A DNA stretch of 11,265 nucleotides, taken from positions 1 to 11,265 of the forward strand of contig JAVBOR010000036.1 in assembly GCA_031550325.1 (NCBI GenBank), given 5' to 3'. The notes under the pieces are model-generated. The model made no database searches. It was not told where the DNA came from and saw only the letters and a program-made list of their open reading frames with translations. The position numbers were made by a program, and so were the translations under genes. This document shows positions 5,777 through 11,265 of this stretch, piece after piece. How positions within the stretch are numbered: the stretch's first letter is position 1; each line of letters starts with the position of its first letter. The stretch comes from JAVBTT01 sp031550325. GTDB taxonomy: Bacteria > Bacillota > Clostridia > Oscillospirales > UBA929.

Positions 5777-6865
5777 ATGGCTGTCGCCGGAATTATTGCC
5801 GAGTACAATCCGTTTCACGCGGGGCATCTCTACCACATTGCGCGCACGCGCGGCGCACTGGGCGCGGACGCGGGCATTGTGGTGTGCATGAGCGGTCATG
5901 TCGTGCAGCGGGGAGAGTTCCCGTGCGCGACAAAGGTGGCGCGGGCAAAAATGGCTGTTTTGGGCGGCGCCGATTTGGTGTTCGAGCTGCCGGCGCCCTG
6001 TGTTTTGGCCGGAGCGGAGCGCTTTGCGCGGGCCGGCGTGGCGCTGCTCGCGGAGCTTGGCATTGTAACGCACCTGTCCTTTGGCTCGGAGTCGGGCGAC
6101 CTTGAGCGGCTGCTCACAGCCGCGCGCGATACGCCCGAGAGCTATCCAAAGGAGCTGTCTCTGGCCAGGGCGATGCCTAAACTATTTGCCCATAATGCCG
6201 CGATCTATACGCCGAACAATATTTTGGCGCTGGAATATTTGCGCGCGCTCAGGGCGCTTAATTTTCCCATGGAGCCGCTGACCATCCGCCGGGAGGGAAG
6301 CGCACATGACGACAAGCAAGCGTCTGCTTCGGCAATCCGCGCTCGGCTCAGCCAAGGGCGGCGGGTCAGCGTGCCATACCCTGACATTTTGGAAGGCGAG
6401 TGCCGCGCCCGACGCGCGCCTATAGAGCTCAGGCGGCTGGAGACGGCGATTTTATCCAGGCTTCGCGCCTTAACGGCGGCTGAGTTTTCCGCGTTGCCCG
6501 ACATGCGCGGCGGGTTTGACGACAGGCTGCGCAAGGCGGTGCGGAGCGCTGCCTCCCTGAACGAGCTTTATGAAGCTGTAAAGAGTAAACGCTTTACGCA
6601 TGCACGGGTGCGCCGCGCGGTACTCTGTGCTTTTTTGGGCATACAGGAGCAAAGCCCCGCGCCGCCTCCGAGGCTTTTGGCCATCGGCGCGCGCGGAGAA
6701 GAGCTGCTTTCAAAGATAAAATGCCCGATGATCTCCCGCCCGGCGGCGCATCGCCAGGCGCTTGAGCTGGAAAGCCGCATTACCGACCAGCTTTGCCTTG
6801 CCATGCCGAAGCCTCTGCCCTGCGGACAGGAGTGGCTGTGGGGCGTGACTAAGGTATCCCTGTAA
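5777..6865 (+). CDS. tmcAL: tRNA(Met) cytidine acetate ligase (YlbM family)
   Basis: By family knowledge, forms N4-acetylcytidine at the wobble base of elongator tRNA-Met using acetate and ATP through an acetyl-adenylate. The product has the nucleotidyltransferase signature IIAEYNPFHAGHLYH with HxGH at residues 14-17. Next come CMSGHVVQRGEFPCATK, the GGADLVFELP motif and SFGSESGD, all typical. At 362 residues it is at the short end of the family (B. subtilis is somewhat longer) but looks complete to its C-terminal end. I chose ATG 5777: AAGGTGG (5765-5771) is 5 bases upstream and the GIIAEYNPF motif begins four residues later; the ATG at 5753 has no ribosome site. Its neighbour ackA makes its substrates acetate and ATP. 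A terminator follows. Confidence 0.93.
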   Translation: MAVAGIIAEYNPFHAGHLYHIARTRGALGADAGIVVCMSGHVVQRGEFPCATKVARAKMAVLGGADLVFELPAPCVLAGAERFARAGVALLAELGIVTHLSFGSESGDLERLLTAARDTPESYPKELSLARAMPKLFAHNAAIYTPNNILALEYLRALRALNFPMEPLTIRREGSAHDDKQASASAIRARLSQGRRVSVPYPDILEGECRARRAPIELRRLETAILSRLRALTAAEFSALPDMRGGFDDRLRKAVRSAASLNELYEAVKSKRFTHARVRRAVLCAFLGIQEQSPAPPPRLLAIGARGEELLSKIKCPMISRPAAHRQALELESRITDQLCLAMPKPLPCGQEWLWGVTKVSL

Positions 6866-6885
6866 AGGAATACTGGTTTACATAT

Positions 6886-6930
6886 AAGGCATGTCTCCGT
6901 TTGTCTTTAGAAGGAGATGTGCCTTTCTTG
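6886..6930 (+). terminator. Intrinsic terminator after tmcAL
   Basis: Arms 6886-6898 and 6913-6925 pair over 13 bp in plus-strand RNA, with two G-U pairs, followed by TTTCTTG. In minus-strand RNA the two wobble positions become C/A mismatches, so it is best suited to the plus strand. Confidence 0.75.
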
Positions 6931-6945
6931 TGTAAAGCCGCTGTA

Positions 6946-8019
6946 TCAGTCTTCCATTTTGTATTCCGCGCTGATCATCCCGAGCTGATCCAGGAAGCCA
7001 TAGAACAGCCTCGCCATCTCGGAGCGCAGGGTGCTTGCCTTGGGATCAAAACGGTTTCCGGTCTTTCCGCCGACAATTTCAGCCGCATGCAGCGCGTAGA
7101 CCGCGTCGCGGGCATAGCCGGAAATATCCCAGTCGTCGATAAAGAGCACGGTAGCGTCGGCTTTGGGAAGCTCAATCCCTTTGAGCTCTGCCAGGTGGCA
7201 GATCATCACCGCCATATCCAGGCGGGTGACTGGGGTGTCAGGCCGGAAGGTGCCGTCGGGATGCCCGGCGGTAACGCCGTTTTTGGCTACCTAGTTGAGT
7301 GCTTTCGAGTACCACTGCCCGGGCCTTAAGTCTGTGAACGGTGCGTCGGGCGCCGTTGTGTCGTCGCTGCCCCAAATGCGGGACACGTCGAGAAGCTGCG
7401 ACACCATAAGCGCCAGGCGGTCGGCCTCGGACGTGATGAGGCGCAGCTGATCAGGCAGACCGGCAGCCTCGGCGGCCCCGTTAAGGCTCGTGCCCGCCAT
7501 CTGCGCGTATCCCGACATGACGGTAAGCGGTGTTTTGAGTTCATGGGCAACATTGGAGAGAAACTCAGTTTTGAGTTTGTTGATCTTGTCGAGCAGGGCA
7601 TTTTCTTCGGCGAGACGCGCCCGCGCGCTCTCCAGTTCCCTCTGCTGAGTGTTATAGAGCCGAAAGAGCAGAAACATTGTCAGGCCCAATGTCACCGACA
7701 CCGTCACAAACCCCAGGATACTGTCGATCAGCATAAGGCCACGATCCGCAGCATAGTCATTGAGGTCAAAACCCCAATAGGTATACAGGCAGAGACCGAT
7801 ATAAATAACGAGTTCCAAAGCGGCAATCAGAACGGCCTTTATCCCGTCTACCATAAAAACCGTGAAGACAACGGCAAAGATAAAGTAGTAGGGCATGACG
7901 CCATAGAACGCGCCATTCAAGAAAAAGAAGATGGCGAACCTGTTATGAAAACGCAATACTCTGGAGCGACATAGAACAGCCGCAAAAAAAGCAATCTTCC
8001 GTTTTCGTATTTCATACAT
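6946..8019 (-). pseudogene. Truncated histidine kinase fused to S-layer homology repeats, interrupted by TAG
   Basis: The frame 8019-7294 gives 242 codons. Residues ~28-120 contain several hydrophobic segments (FFFLNGAFYGVMPYYFIFAV and others). A coiled-coil linker follows, then a HisKA domain with phospho-acceptor His159 in NVAHELKTPLTVMSGYAQ. At DVSRI, where a kinase would lead into its HATPase domain, the sequence turns into WGSDDTTAPDAPFTD, the start of an S-layer homology repeat. After ...SKALN there is a TAG (7291-7293). In the same frame the repeat continues as VAKNGVTAGHPDGTFRPD, then a second repeat, ending at TGA 6946-6948. No N, G1 or G2 ATP-binding box exists. The ATG at 8019 abuts AAAGG without spacing, and the first ~27 residues look unlike the family. 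I read this as a deletion fusion decaying as a pseudogene; two separate short products remain possible. Confidence 0.75.
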
Positions 8020-8024
8020 CCTTT

Positions 8025-8034
8025 GGACATACTA
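8025..8034 (+). promoter_or_regulatory. Candidate forespore-type -10 upstream of tepA
   Basis: GGACATACTA fits the sigma-F -10 pattern GGNNANANT and contains CATACTA, the sigma-G -10 consensus. No good -35 lies at the expected distance (GTATT at 8007-8011 is too close). The predicted transcript would start near 8041, just before the ribosome site. Confidence 0.35.
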
Positions 8035-8065
8035 TCCTCACATCAAAGCGAGGAGGCGGCGCGTA

Positions 8066-8806
8066 TTGTCGGACGAGTTTGAGGTCGAAGAAAAGAACGC
8101 AGAATGTGAACTGGCGGAGGGCCGGGACAGGCGCGAAGACATCATCCAGTTGGGCTCAACAACTGCCCGCAGCAAAAAGTACGCCATCCACTGCCTGACA
8201 ATCGTTGGGCACATAGAAGGCCATCAACTACTGCCGCCGCAAAACAAAACGACCAAGTACGAGCATGTCTGCCCGCAGTTGGCCGCTATTGAGGAGGCCG
8301 ACGACATCGACGGCCTGCTGATTTTGATCAACACCGTCGGCGGCGACGTTGAGGCCGGACTTGCCATTGCCGAACTGATCGGCGGGATGCACAAGCCGAC
8401 CGTTTCACTCGTGCTGGGCGGCGGACACTCGATCGGCGTGCCGCTGGGCGTTGCCGCGCGCAAGTCCATGATCGCGCGCTCGGCGGCCATGACCATTCAT
8501 CCCGTGCGTCTGAGCGGCGTGGTCATTGGCGTGCCGCAGACCTTTGCCTATTTTGAAAAAATTCAGGATCGAATTGTGCGGTTCGTGGTGGACAACAGCA
8601 ACATCAAAGAGGACACGTTTAAGGAACTCATGCTGCGTACCGGCGAACTGGCAGGCGACGTCGGCAGCGTCATCTATGGCGAAGAGGCCGTTCAGCTTGG
8701 CCTTATCGACTGCGTGGGCGGGCTGTCCGACGCGCTGGACGCCCTGCACAAAATGATTGACGAGCGCCGTGGGGAGCAAAGCCCGGACGAGCCTCCCGCG
8801 CAGTAG
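8066..8806 (+). CDS. tepA: ClpP-like serine protease, TepA type
   Basis: A 246-residue member of the ClpP/crotonase fold, subgroup of translocation-enhancing protein TepA (YmfB). The nucleophile is probably Ser122 in VLGGGHSIGVPLGVAA and the general base His145 in AMTIHPVRLSG. The third member of the triad cannot be placed with certainty. LILINTVGGDVEAGLAIAELI forms the oxyanion region, and EAVQLGLIDCVGG is the usual C-terminal motif. The start is TTG at 8066: AGGAGG (8051-8056) is 9 bases upstream and no ATG lies nearby. From memory, TepA has been linked to spore formation or outgrowth in Bacillus. The position beside spoIIGA-sigE and the forespore-type -10 agree with such a role but do not prove it. 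It converges with sigE, with only 4 bases between stop codons. Confidence 0.88.
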   Translation: MSDEFEVEEKNAECELAEGRDRREDIIQLGSTTARSKKYAIHCLTIVGHIEGHQLLPPQNKTTKYEHVCPQLAAIEEADDIDGLLILINTVGGDVEAGLAIAELIGGMHKPTVSLVLGGGHSIGVPLGVAARKSMIARSAAMTIHPVRLSGVVIGVPQTFAYFEKIQDRIVRFVVDNSNIKEDTFKELMLRTGELAGDVGSVIYGEEAVQLGLIDCVGGLSDALDALHKMIDERRGEQSPDEPPAQ

Positions 8807-8810
8807 CGTT

Positions 8811-9527
8811 TCACATCATGCGCACCATTTCGCGCTTGAGCCTGGAGATGATCTTCTTCTCCAGCCTGGAGATATAGGACTGTGAAATGCCCATCAGGTC
8901 TGCGACTTCCTTTTGCGTCTTCTCCTGCTCGCCGTCCAGACCGAAACGCATGCGAATGATGTCTTTTTCCCGCTCGGCCAGCTTGGAGATCGCGCGGCCG
9001 AGAAGCTGGCGGTCGACGTCCTCCTCAATGGGACGCAGCACACAGTCGGGTTCGGTGCCTAAGATGTCCGACAGCAGCAGCTCGTTGCCGTCCCAATCGA
9101 TGTTCAGCGGTTCGTCAAAGCTGACCTCCGAGCGCAGGCCTGAGTTTTTGCGCAGGAACATAAGGATCTCATTTTCAATACAGCGGGACGCGTAAGTCGC
9201 GAGCTTGATGTTTTTGTCCGGCTTGTAGGTGTTGATCGCCTTGATCAGGCCGATGGTGCCGATGGAGATGAGATCCTCTATAAAGATGCCGGTGTTTTCA
9301 AAACGTCGGGCGATATACACCACAAGGCGCAGATTGCGCTCGATGAGCACGGCTTTAACGGCGTCCGAGCCCTCGGCGTAGCGTCTGATGTAATAGGCCT
9401 CCTCCTCGCTTGTCAGCGGCGGAGGCAGGGTTTCTGGGCCGCAGATATACATGATTTTTCCCGGCAGTGAAAGCCCGAGCTTTGCCAGGATACGCTGAAT
9501 CTTGACATAGATGCTCCATTTTTTCAT
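8811..9527 (-). CDS. sigE: RNA polymerase sporulation sigma factor, pro-sigma-E
   Basis: A 238-residue sigma-70-family factor that directs early mother-cell transcription. An N-terminal pro-sequence of roughly 27 residues (MKKWSIYVKIQRILAKLGLS..., ending near IMYICG) precedes the mature protein and is removed by SpoIIGA. Region 2 spans about 55-125, with ERNLRLVVYIARRFENTG and EDLISIGTIGLIKA. A near-invariant SigE stretch, SEVSFDEPLNIDWDGNELLL, begins at about 133. The region 4 helix-turn-helix is at about 204-230 (TQKEVADLMGISQSYISRLE). ATG 9527 overlaps the spoIIGA stop (ATGA), and GGGAGGG (9536-9542) lies 8 bases upstream, so the two are translationally coupled. No sigG follows, unlike the frequent spoIIGA-sigE-sigG order. 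Confidence 0.97.
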   Translation of the reverse strand: MKKWSIYVKIQRILAKLGLSLPGKIMYICGPETLPPPLTSEEEAYYIRRYAEGSDAVKAVLIERNLRLVVYIARRFENTGIFIEDLISIGTIGLIKAINTYKPDKNIKLATYASRCIENEILMFLRKNSGLRSEVSFDEPLNIDWDGNELLLSDILGTEPDCVLRPIEEDVDRQLLGRAISKLAEREKDIIRMRFGLDGEQEKTQKEVADLMGISQSYISRLEKKIISRLKREMVRMM

Positions 9528-10372
9528 AATACCAACCCTCCCGCAAGCGCGTGATGTCCGGTTCCGTCCGAAACCGGCGTGGGGGAAAACGCGACCAAGG
9601 TGTTCTTTTGCTGTCTGCCGTGGATGTACAAGCAGTCTGGCTTAAACGCGAGCAGAAAGCCGCAGGAAACGCCGACGGCGCGATAGGGAATGAGTCTGAA
9701 GCGCGCCGGCTGGACAGGAAGCGTGCCAAGCGCCTCGGCAGGAGAGCTTAAAGTTTGCTCGCTCAGGGGATACCCCAGAAGCCTTGGCGCAAGCTCATGG
9801 TCAACCACAAGAACTGGCGCGCCGGTCATGGGGTCTGTGAGCGTGTGGCCCGAGTCCATCAGCGCGATCAGTTGAACCTTTCGCAGCCCGACATGGATGA
9901 TCACGGGTGTTGTCTCCCGGGCTACATGCCGTCCGGCCCGCCGGAACACCAGGCTGAGCAGCATATAGCTCAGCGCGGACGTCAGCAAAAGCGCCTTGGC
10001 GTCAATGGGAAAATAGGGGATAAACGTCTTTGTGGCGCTTTGCGTGAGCAGGCCAATGGCATAGACAATTCCGCCCAGCGCAAAGGACACTGCGCCAAAC
10101 ACAAGCGAAAGTCTGATAAAATAAGCGCCGCGCGGCCCGGCAAACACGATGGCCACGATGCCAAGCGCCGAGAGAATCTTAAAGGGCCATGCGCCCAAAA
10201 GGCTCAGTCCGGGAAGCCAGACGGCCACGGCGTACAGCGCGCCGGCCAGCGCGCCAAGCGCAACGCGCGCCCGATGGGCGGGAACGCCGACAATTTTCGC
10301 TGTGGTCAGCAACAGAAGACCGTTGATGATCAGATTGAGCGCAAAAAGGGAATCTATGTAAATGACCGTCAT
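9524..10372 (-). CDS. spoIIGA: Sigma-E processing peptidase SpoIIGA
   Basis: A membrane-embedded aspartic protease of the septum that cleaves the pro-sequence of sigma-E after a signal from the forespore (SpoIIR). The N-terminal half (residues 1-145) contains about five hydrophobic segments, for example from IDSLFALNLIINGLLLLT onward. The cytosolic half carries the catalytic motif ALMDSGHTLTDP with Asp173, matching the D-S-G motif of the family, followed by GAPVLVVD. The length of 282 residues is normal to slightly short. I chose ATG 10372: GGAGG (10381-10385) is 8 bases upstream and IYIDSLF is the usual family start. It is the first gene of an operon with sigE. Confidence 0.95.
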   Translation of the reverse strand: MTVIYIDSLFALNLIINGLLLLTTAKIVGVPAHRARVALGALAGALYAVAVWLPGLSLLGAWPFKILSALGIVAIVFAGPRGAYFIRLSLVFGAVSFALGGIVYAIGLLTQSATKTFIPYFPIDAKALLLTSALSYMLLSLVFRRAGRHVARETTPVIIHVGLRKVQLIALMDSGHTLTDPMTGAPVLVVDHELAPRLLGYPLSEQTLSSPAEALGTLPVQPARFRLIPYRAVGVSCGFLLAFKPDCLYIHGRQQKNTLVAFSPTPVSDGTGHHALAGGLVL

Positions 10373-10396
10373 ATTTTTATCCTCCGCCTCCCTTAC

Positions 10397-10422
10397 AGTA
10401 TAGGACAACACACGCGTCGAAA
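10397..10422 (-). promoter_or_regulatory. spoIIGA promoter with candidate Spo0A box
   Basis: On the minus strand a clear -10 TATACT (10397-10402) has no consensus -35 at 17 bases. Instead TTCGACG (10415-10421) lies there, matching the Spo0A box complement TTCGACA at six of seven positions. Activation by Spo0A at a promoter with a poor -35 is what is known for spoIIG in Bacillus. The transcript would start near 10390. Confidence 0.6.
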
Positions 10423-10443
10423 GGGACAGAACCTTGCCGCGCG

Positions 10444-10473
10444 TGAATATTCTTTGGGCGCGAAGAGATACTA
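10444..10473 (+). promoter_or_regulatory. Sigma-G-type promoter for the coat gene pair
   Basis: TGAATA (10444-10449) and GATACTA (10467-10473) are separated by exactly 17 bases. The sigma-G consensus in Bacillus is TGAATA and CATACTA, so only one position differs. Transcription would start near 10480 and run through a leader with a possible hairpin (10490-10521) to the ATG at 10555. This implies late forespore expression. Confidence 0.7.
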
Positions 10474-10554
10474 ATCGAGCGTGGAGTCTGCGCTGGTTTC
10501 CTCGTTCGAGGGCGAAGCGCAAGAGAAACGCCCTATTGAAAAGGAGGTACGAAC

Positions 10555-10740
10555 ATGGCCAATTTAACCACAAAAGAGCTGACGGCGCTTGAGGAACAGC
10601 TTGGTTCCGAGCAGGTTTTGATCAAAAAATATCATACCATGGCTTCGCAGTGTACTGACCCTGCGCTCAAAAACCGTTTGGATTCCATTGCCGGACGCCA
10701 TCAGCAGCACTATGACAAGCTGATCAGTTTTTTAAAGTAA
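10555..10740 (+). CDS. Small spore-coat-like protein (61 aa)
   Basis: The product is helical and charged, beginning MANLTTKELTALEEQLGSEQ and ending in a His-rich HQQHYDKLISFLK. The pattern LEEQLGSEQVLIKKY resembles the first helices of CotF-like, ferritin-like coat proteins, and the next gene is a clearer member. AAGGAGG (10541-10547) lies 7 bases before the ATG. The stop TAA overlaps the ribosome site of the next gene, so the pair is translated together. A spore role is inferred from the partner and the sigma-G-type promoter. There is no signal peptide or membrane segment. Confidence 0.75.
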   Translation: MANLTTKELTALEEQLGSEQVLIKKYHTMASQCTDPALKNRLDSIAGRHQQHYDKLISFLK

Positions 10741-10752
10741 GGAGGGCTCTTG

Positions 10753-11025
10753 ATGAACACAAGTATGACCGCCGGAAACATGGGCGACAAGGAAGTTTTG
10801 GGGGATCTGCTCAGCAGCCAGAAGTTTGCCACCAGCAATTACAATACCTTTGCGGGTGAGTGCCAGAACACACAGTTGCGCGATGAGTTTTTGAATATTC
10901 TGAAAGAAGAGCACTGCATCCAGAACGAGATATTTCAGGAGATGAGCTCTCGCGGCTGGTATCAGGTCAAGAACGCACCGCCCAATGAAGTGACGACCGT
11001 TCTGACAAAGTTCACCGGCAGCTAA
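10753..11025 (+). CDS. CotF-like spore coat protein (90 aa)
   Basis: Resembles the CotF family: GDLLSSQKFATSNYNTFAGE, then QLRDEFLNILKEEHCIQNEI, with a tail of the form SSRGWYQVKNAPPNEV, which is typical of this small coat family in Clostridia. The regularly spaced Glu, His and Gln residues suggest a ferritin-like helical bundle, without clear evidence of metal binding. ATG 10753 has GGAGGG (10741-10746) about 7 bases upstream; an upstream in-frame TTG at 10750 is less likely. It forms an operon with the 61-aa gene under the sigma-G-type promoter. The hairpin-repeat cluster begins 37 bases after the stop. Confidence 0.85.
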   Translation: MNTSMTAGNMGDKEVLGDLLSSQKFATSNYNTFAGECQNTQLRDEFLNILKEEHCIQNEIFQEMSSRGWYQVKNAPPNEVTTVLTKFTGS

Positions 11026-11061
11026 TACACGAAACCGCGGCGGCCTGGCGGAATACGGATC

Positions 11062-11079
11062 GCGTCCTTGCGAAGACGC
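11062..11079. repeat. Module A2 (GCGTCCT-TGCG-AAGACGC)
   Basis: An 18-base hairpin like A1 and A3, with one C/A mismatch in the stem and loop TGCG. Confidence 0.75.
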
Positions 11080-11085
11080 GCAAAG

Positions 11086-11120
11086 AAGGGCATTCCCGAA
11101 ATGAATCCGGGAATGCCCTT
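11086..11120. repeat. Module B3 hairpin
   Basis: AAGGGCATTCCCG (11086-11098) and CGGGAATGCCCTT (11108-11120) pair perfectly around AAATGAATC. The loop side keeps the ATGAATCC of the common core. The arm GGGCATTCCCG corresponds to GGGCGTTCCCG of B0. Confidence 0.85.
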
Positions 11121-11125
11121 CAGGC

Positions 11126-11152
11126 TGTAGACAAACCTTCGATTTGTCTACA
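11126..11152. repeat. Module C2 hairpin
   Basis: TGTAGACAAA (11126-11135) and TTTGTCTACA (11143-11152) pair perfectly. It has the same place and the same total length (27) as C1, but different arm sequence. Confidence 0.85.
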
Positions 11153-11167
11153 AACGGGAGCAGGAAC

Positions 11168-11185
11168 GCGTCTTTGTGAAGACGC
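11168..11185. repeat. Module A3 (GCGTCTT-TGTG-AAGACGC)
   Basis: A perfect 7-bp stem with loop TGTG, the best-preserved copy of module A. Confidence 0.85.
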
Positions 11186-11192
11186 GCATTGG

Positions 11193-11225
11193 GTGACTTT
11201 CCCGGAGTGAATCCGTGAAAGTCAC
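11193..11225. repeat. Module B4 hairpin with GTGAA loop
   Basis: GTGACTTTCCCGGA (11193-11206) and TCCGTGAAAGTCAC (11212-11225) pair with a single mismatch, at the same stem position as the mismatch in B2. The core TTCCCGGAGTGAATCCGTGA is identical to B2, while the outer arms differ. Confidence 0.85.
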
Positions 11226-11265
11226 TTGATTCCATGCTTTGCGCTCAACCAGTCCAGCAGGGACC
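11222..11265 (-). CDS. C-terminal end of an unidentified protein (partial)
   Basis: One minus-strand frame is open to the window edge and ends at TGA 11222-11224, reading SLLDWLSAKHGIK before the stop. The helical, positively charged ending looks like a normal protein C-terminus. Only 13 whole codons are seen, so no function can be given. The stop codon lies inside the right arm of hairpin B4. Confidence 0.4.
   Translation of the reverse strand, partial: SLLDWLSAKHGIK

Larger units (their letters stand above)
11062..11225. repeat. Composite hairpin-repeat cluster, copy 2
   Basis: Modules appear in the order A2 (11062-11079), GCAAAGA linker, B3 (11086-11120), CAGGCTG, C2 (11126-11152), AACGGGAGCAGGAAC, A3 (11168-11185), GCA linker and B4 (11193-11225). 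The part from B3 to B4 parallels B0-C1-A1-B1 in copy 1 about 7.8 kb away, linkers included. It again lies between convergent genes, and its last arm runs into the stop codon of the minus-strand gene. Confidence 0.85.

Noticed and set aside
7291..7293. Pyrrolysine or other amber recoding
   Set aside because: No pyl genes are in the window, the gene is already broken by loss of the ATPase domain, and tepA uses TAG as a normal stop.
10732..11235. Long open frame of 167 codons on the minus strand across the coat gene
   Set aside because: It is antisense to a well-supported coat gene with its own ribosome site, runs through the hairpin repeats and shows no family features.

Overview
The window looks like a chromosomal segment of an endospore-forming, obligately anaerobic Clostridia-type Firmicute, plausibly Oscillospiraceae/Ruminococcaceae-like. 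The reasons are spoIIGA-sigE, a pair of CotF-like coat proteins with a sigma-G-type promoter, rubredoxin next to a PerR repressor, acetate kinase, strong AGGAGG ribosome sites and moderately high GC. The taxonomic placement is inference.

Layout. 1-140: end of an insertion sequence with the first 25 codons of an IS481-like transposase (minus). 141-623: noncoding stretch with one promoter-like sequence and a 7-codon ORF. 639-3158 (plus): galE, an EAL/HDOD regulator (YuxH type) and a 51-aa rubredoxin with its own promoter. 3161-3444: a cluster of hairpin repeats between convergent genes. 3467-5620 (minus): perR, a DtxR/MntR-like regulator and ackA. The ackA 3' end overlaps the regulator gene by 53 bp. 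5677-5729: back-to-back promoters for ackA (minus) and tmcAL (plus) that share one symmetrical -10. 5777-6865: tmcAL, followed by a terminator. 6946-8019 (minus): a broken chimera, in which a histidine kinase without its ATPase domain runs into S-layer homology repeats interrupted by an in-frame TAG. 8066-8806: ClpP-like TepA protease. 8811-10372 (minus): spoIIGA-sigE operon. 10444-11025 (plus): sigma-G-type promoter and two small coat-like genes. 11062-11225: second hairpin-repeat cluster, again between convergent genes, touching the 3' end of an unidentified minus-strand gene.

How the parts may work together. SpoIIGA activates pro-sigma-E in the mother cell. The coat pair and perhaps tepA carry forespore-type promoter elements. 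PerR and rubredoxin form an oxygen/peroxide-defence neighbourhood, and the two promoters share a half-site. AckA produces acetate and ATP, while TmcAL consumes acetate and ATP to acetylate elongator tRNA-Met; their promoters overlap so closely that they should compete.

The most unusual signal is the composite hairpin repeat (modules A, B and C). It occurs twice with the same order and conserved linkers and loops. The stem arms differ between copies, yet each still pairs with its partner. I do not recognise this element.
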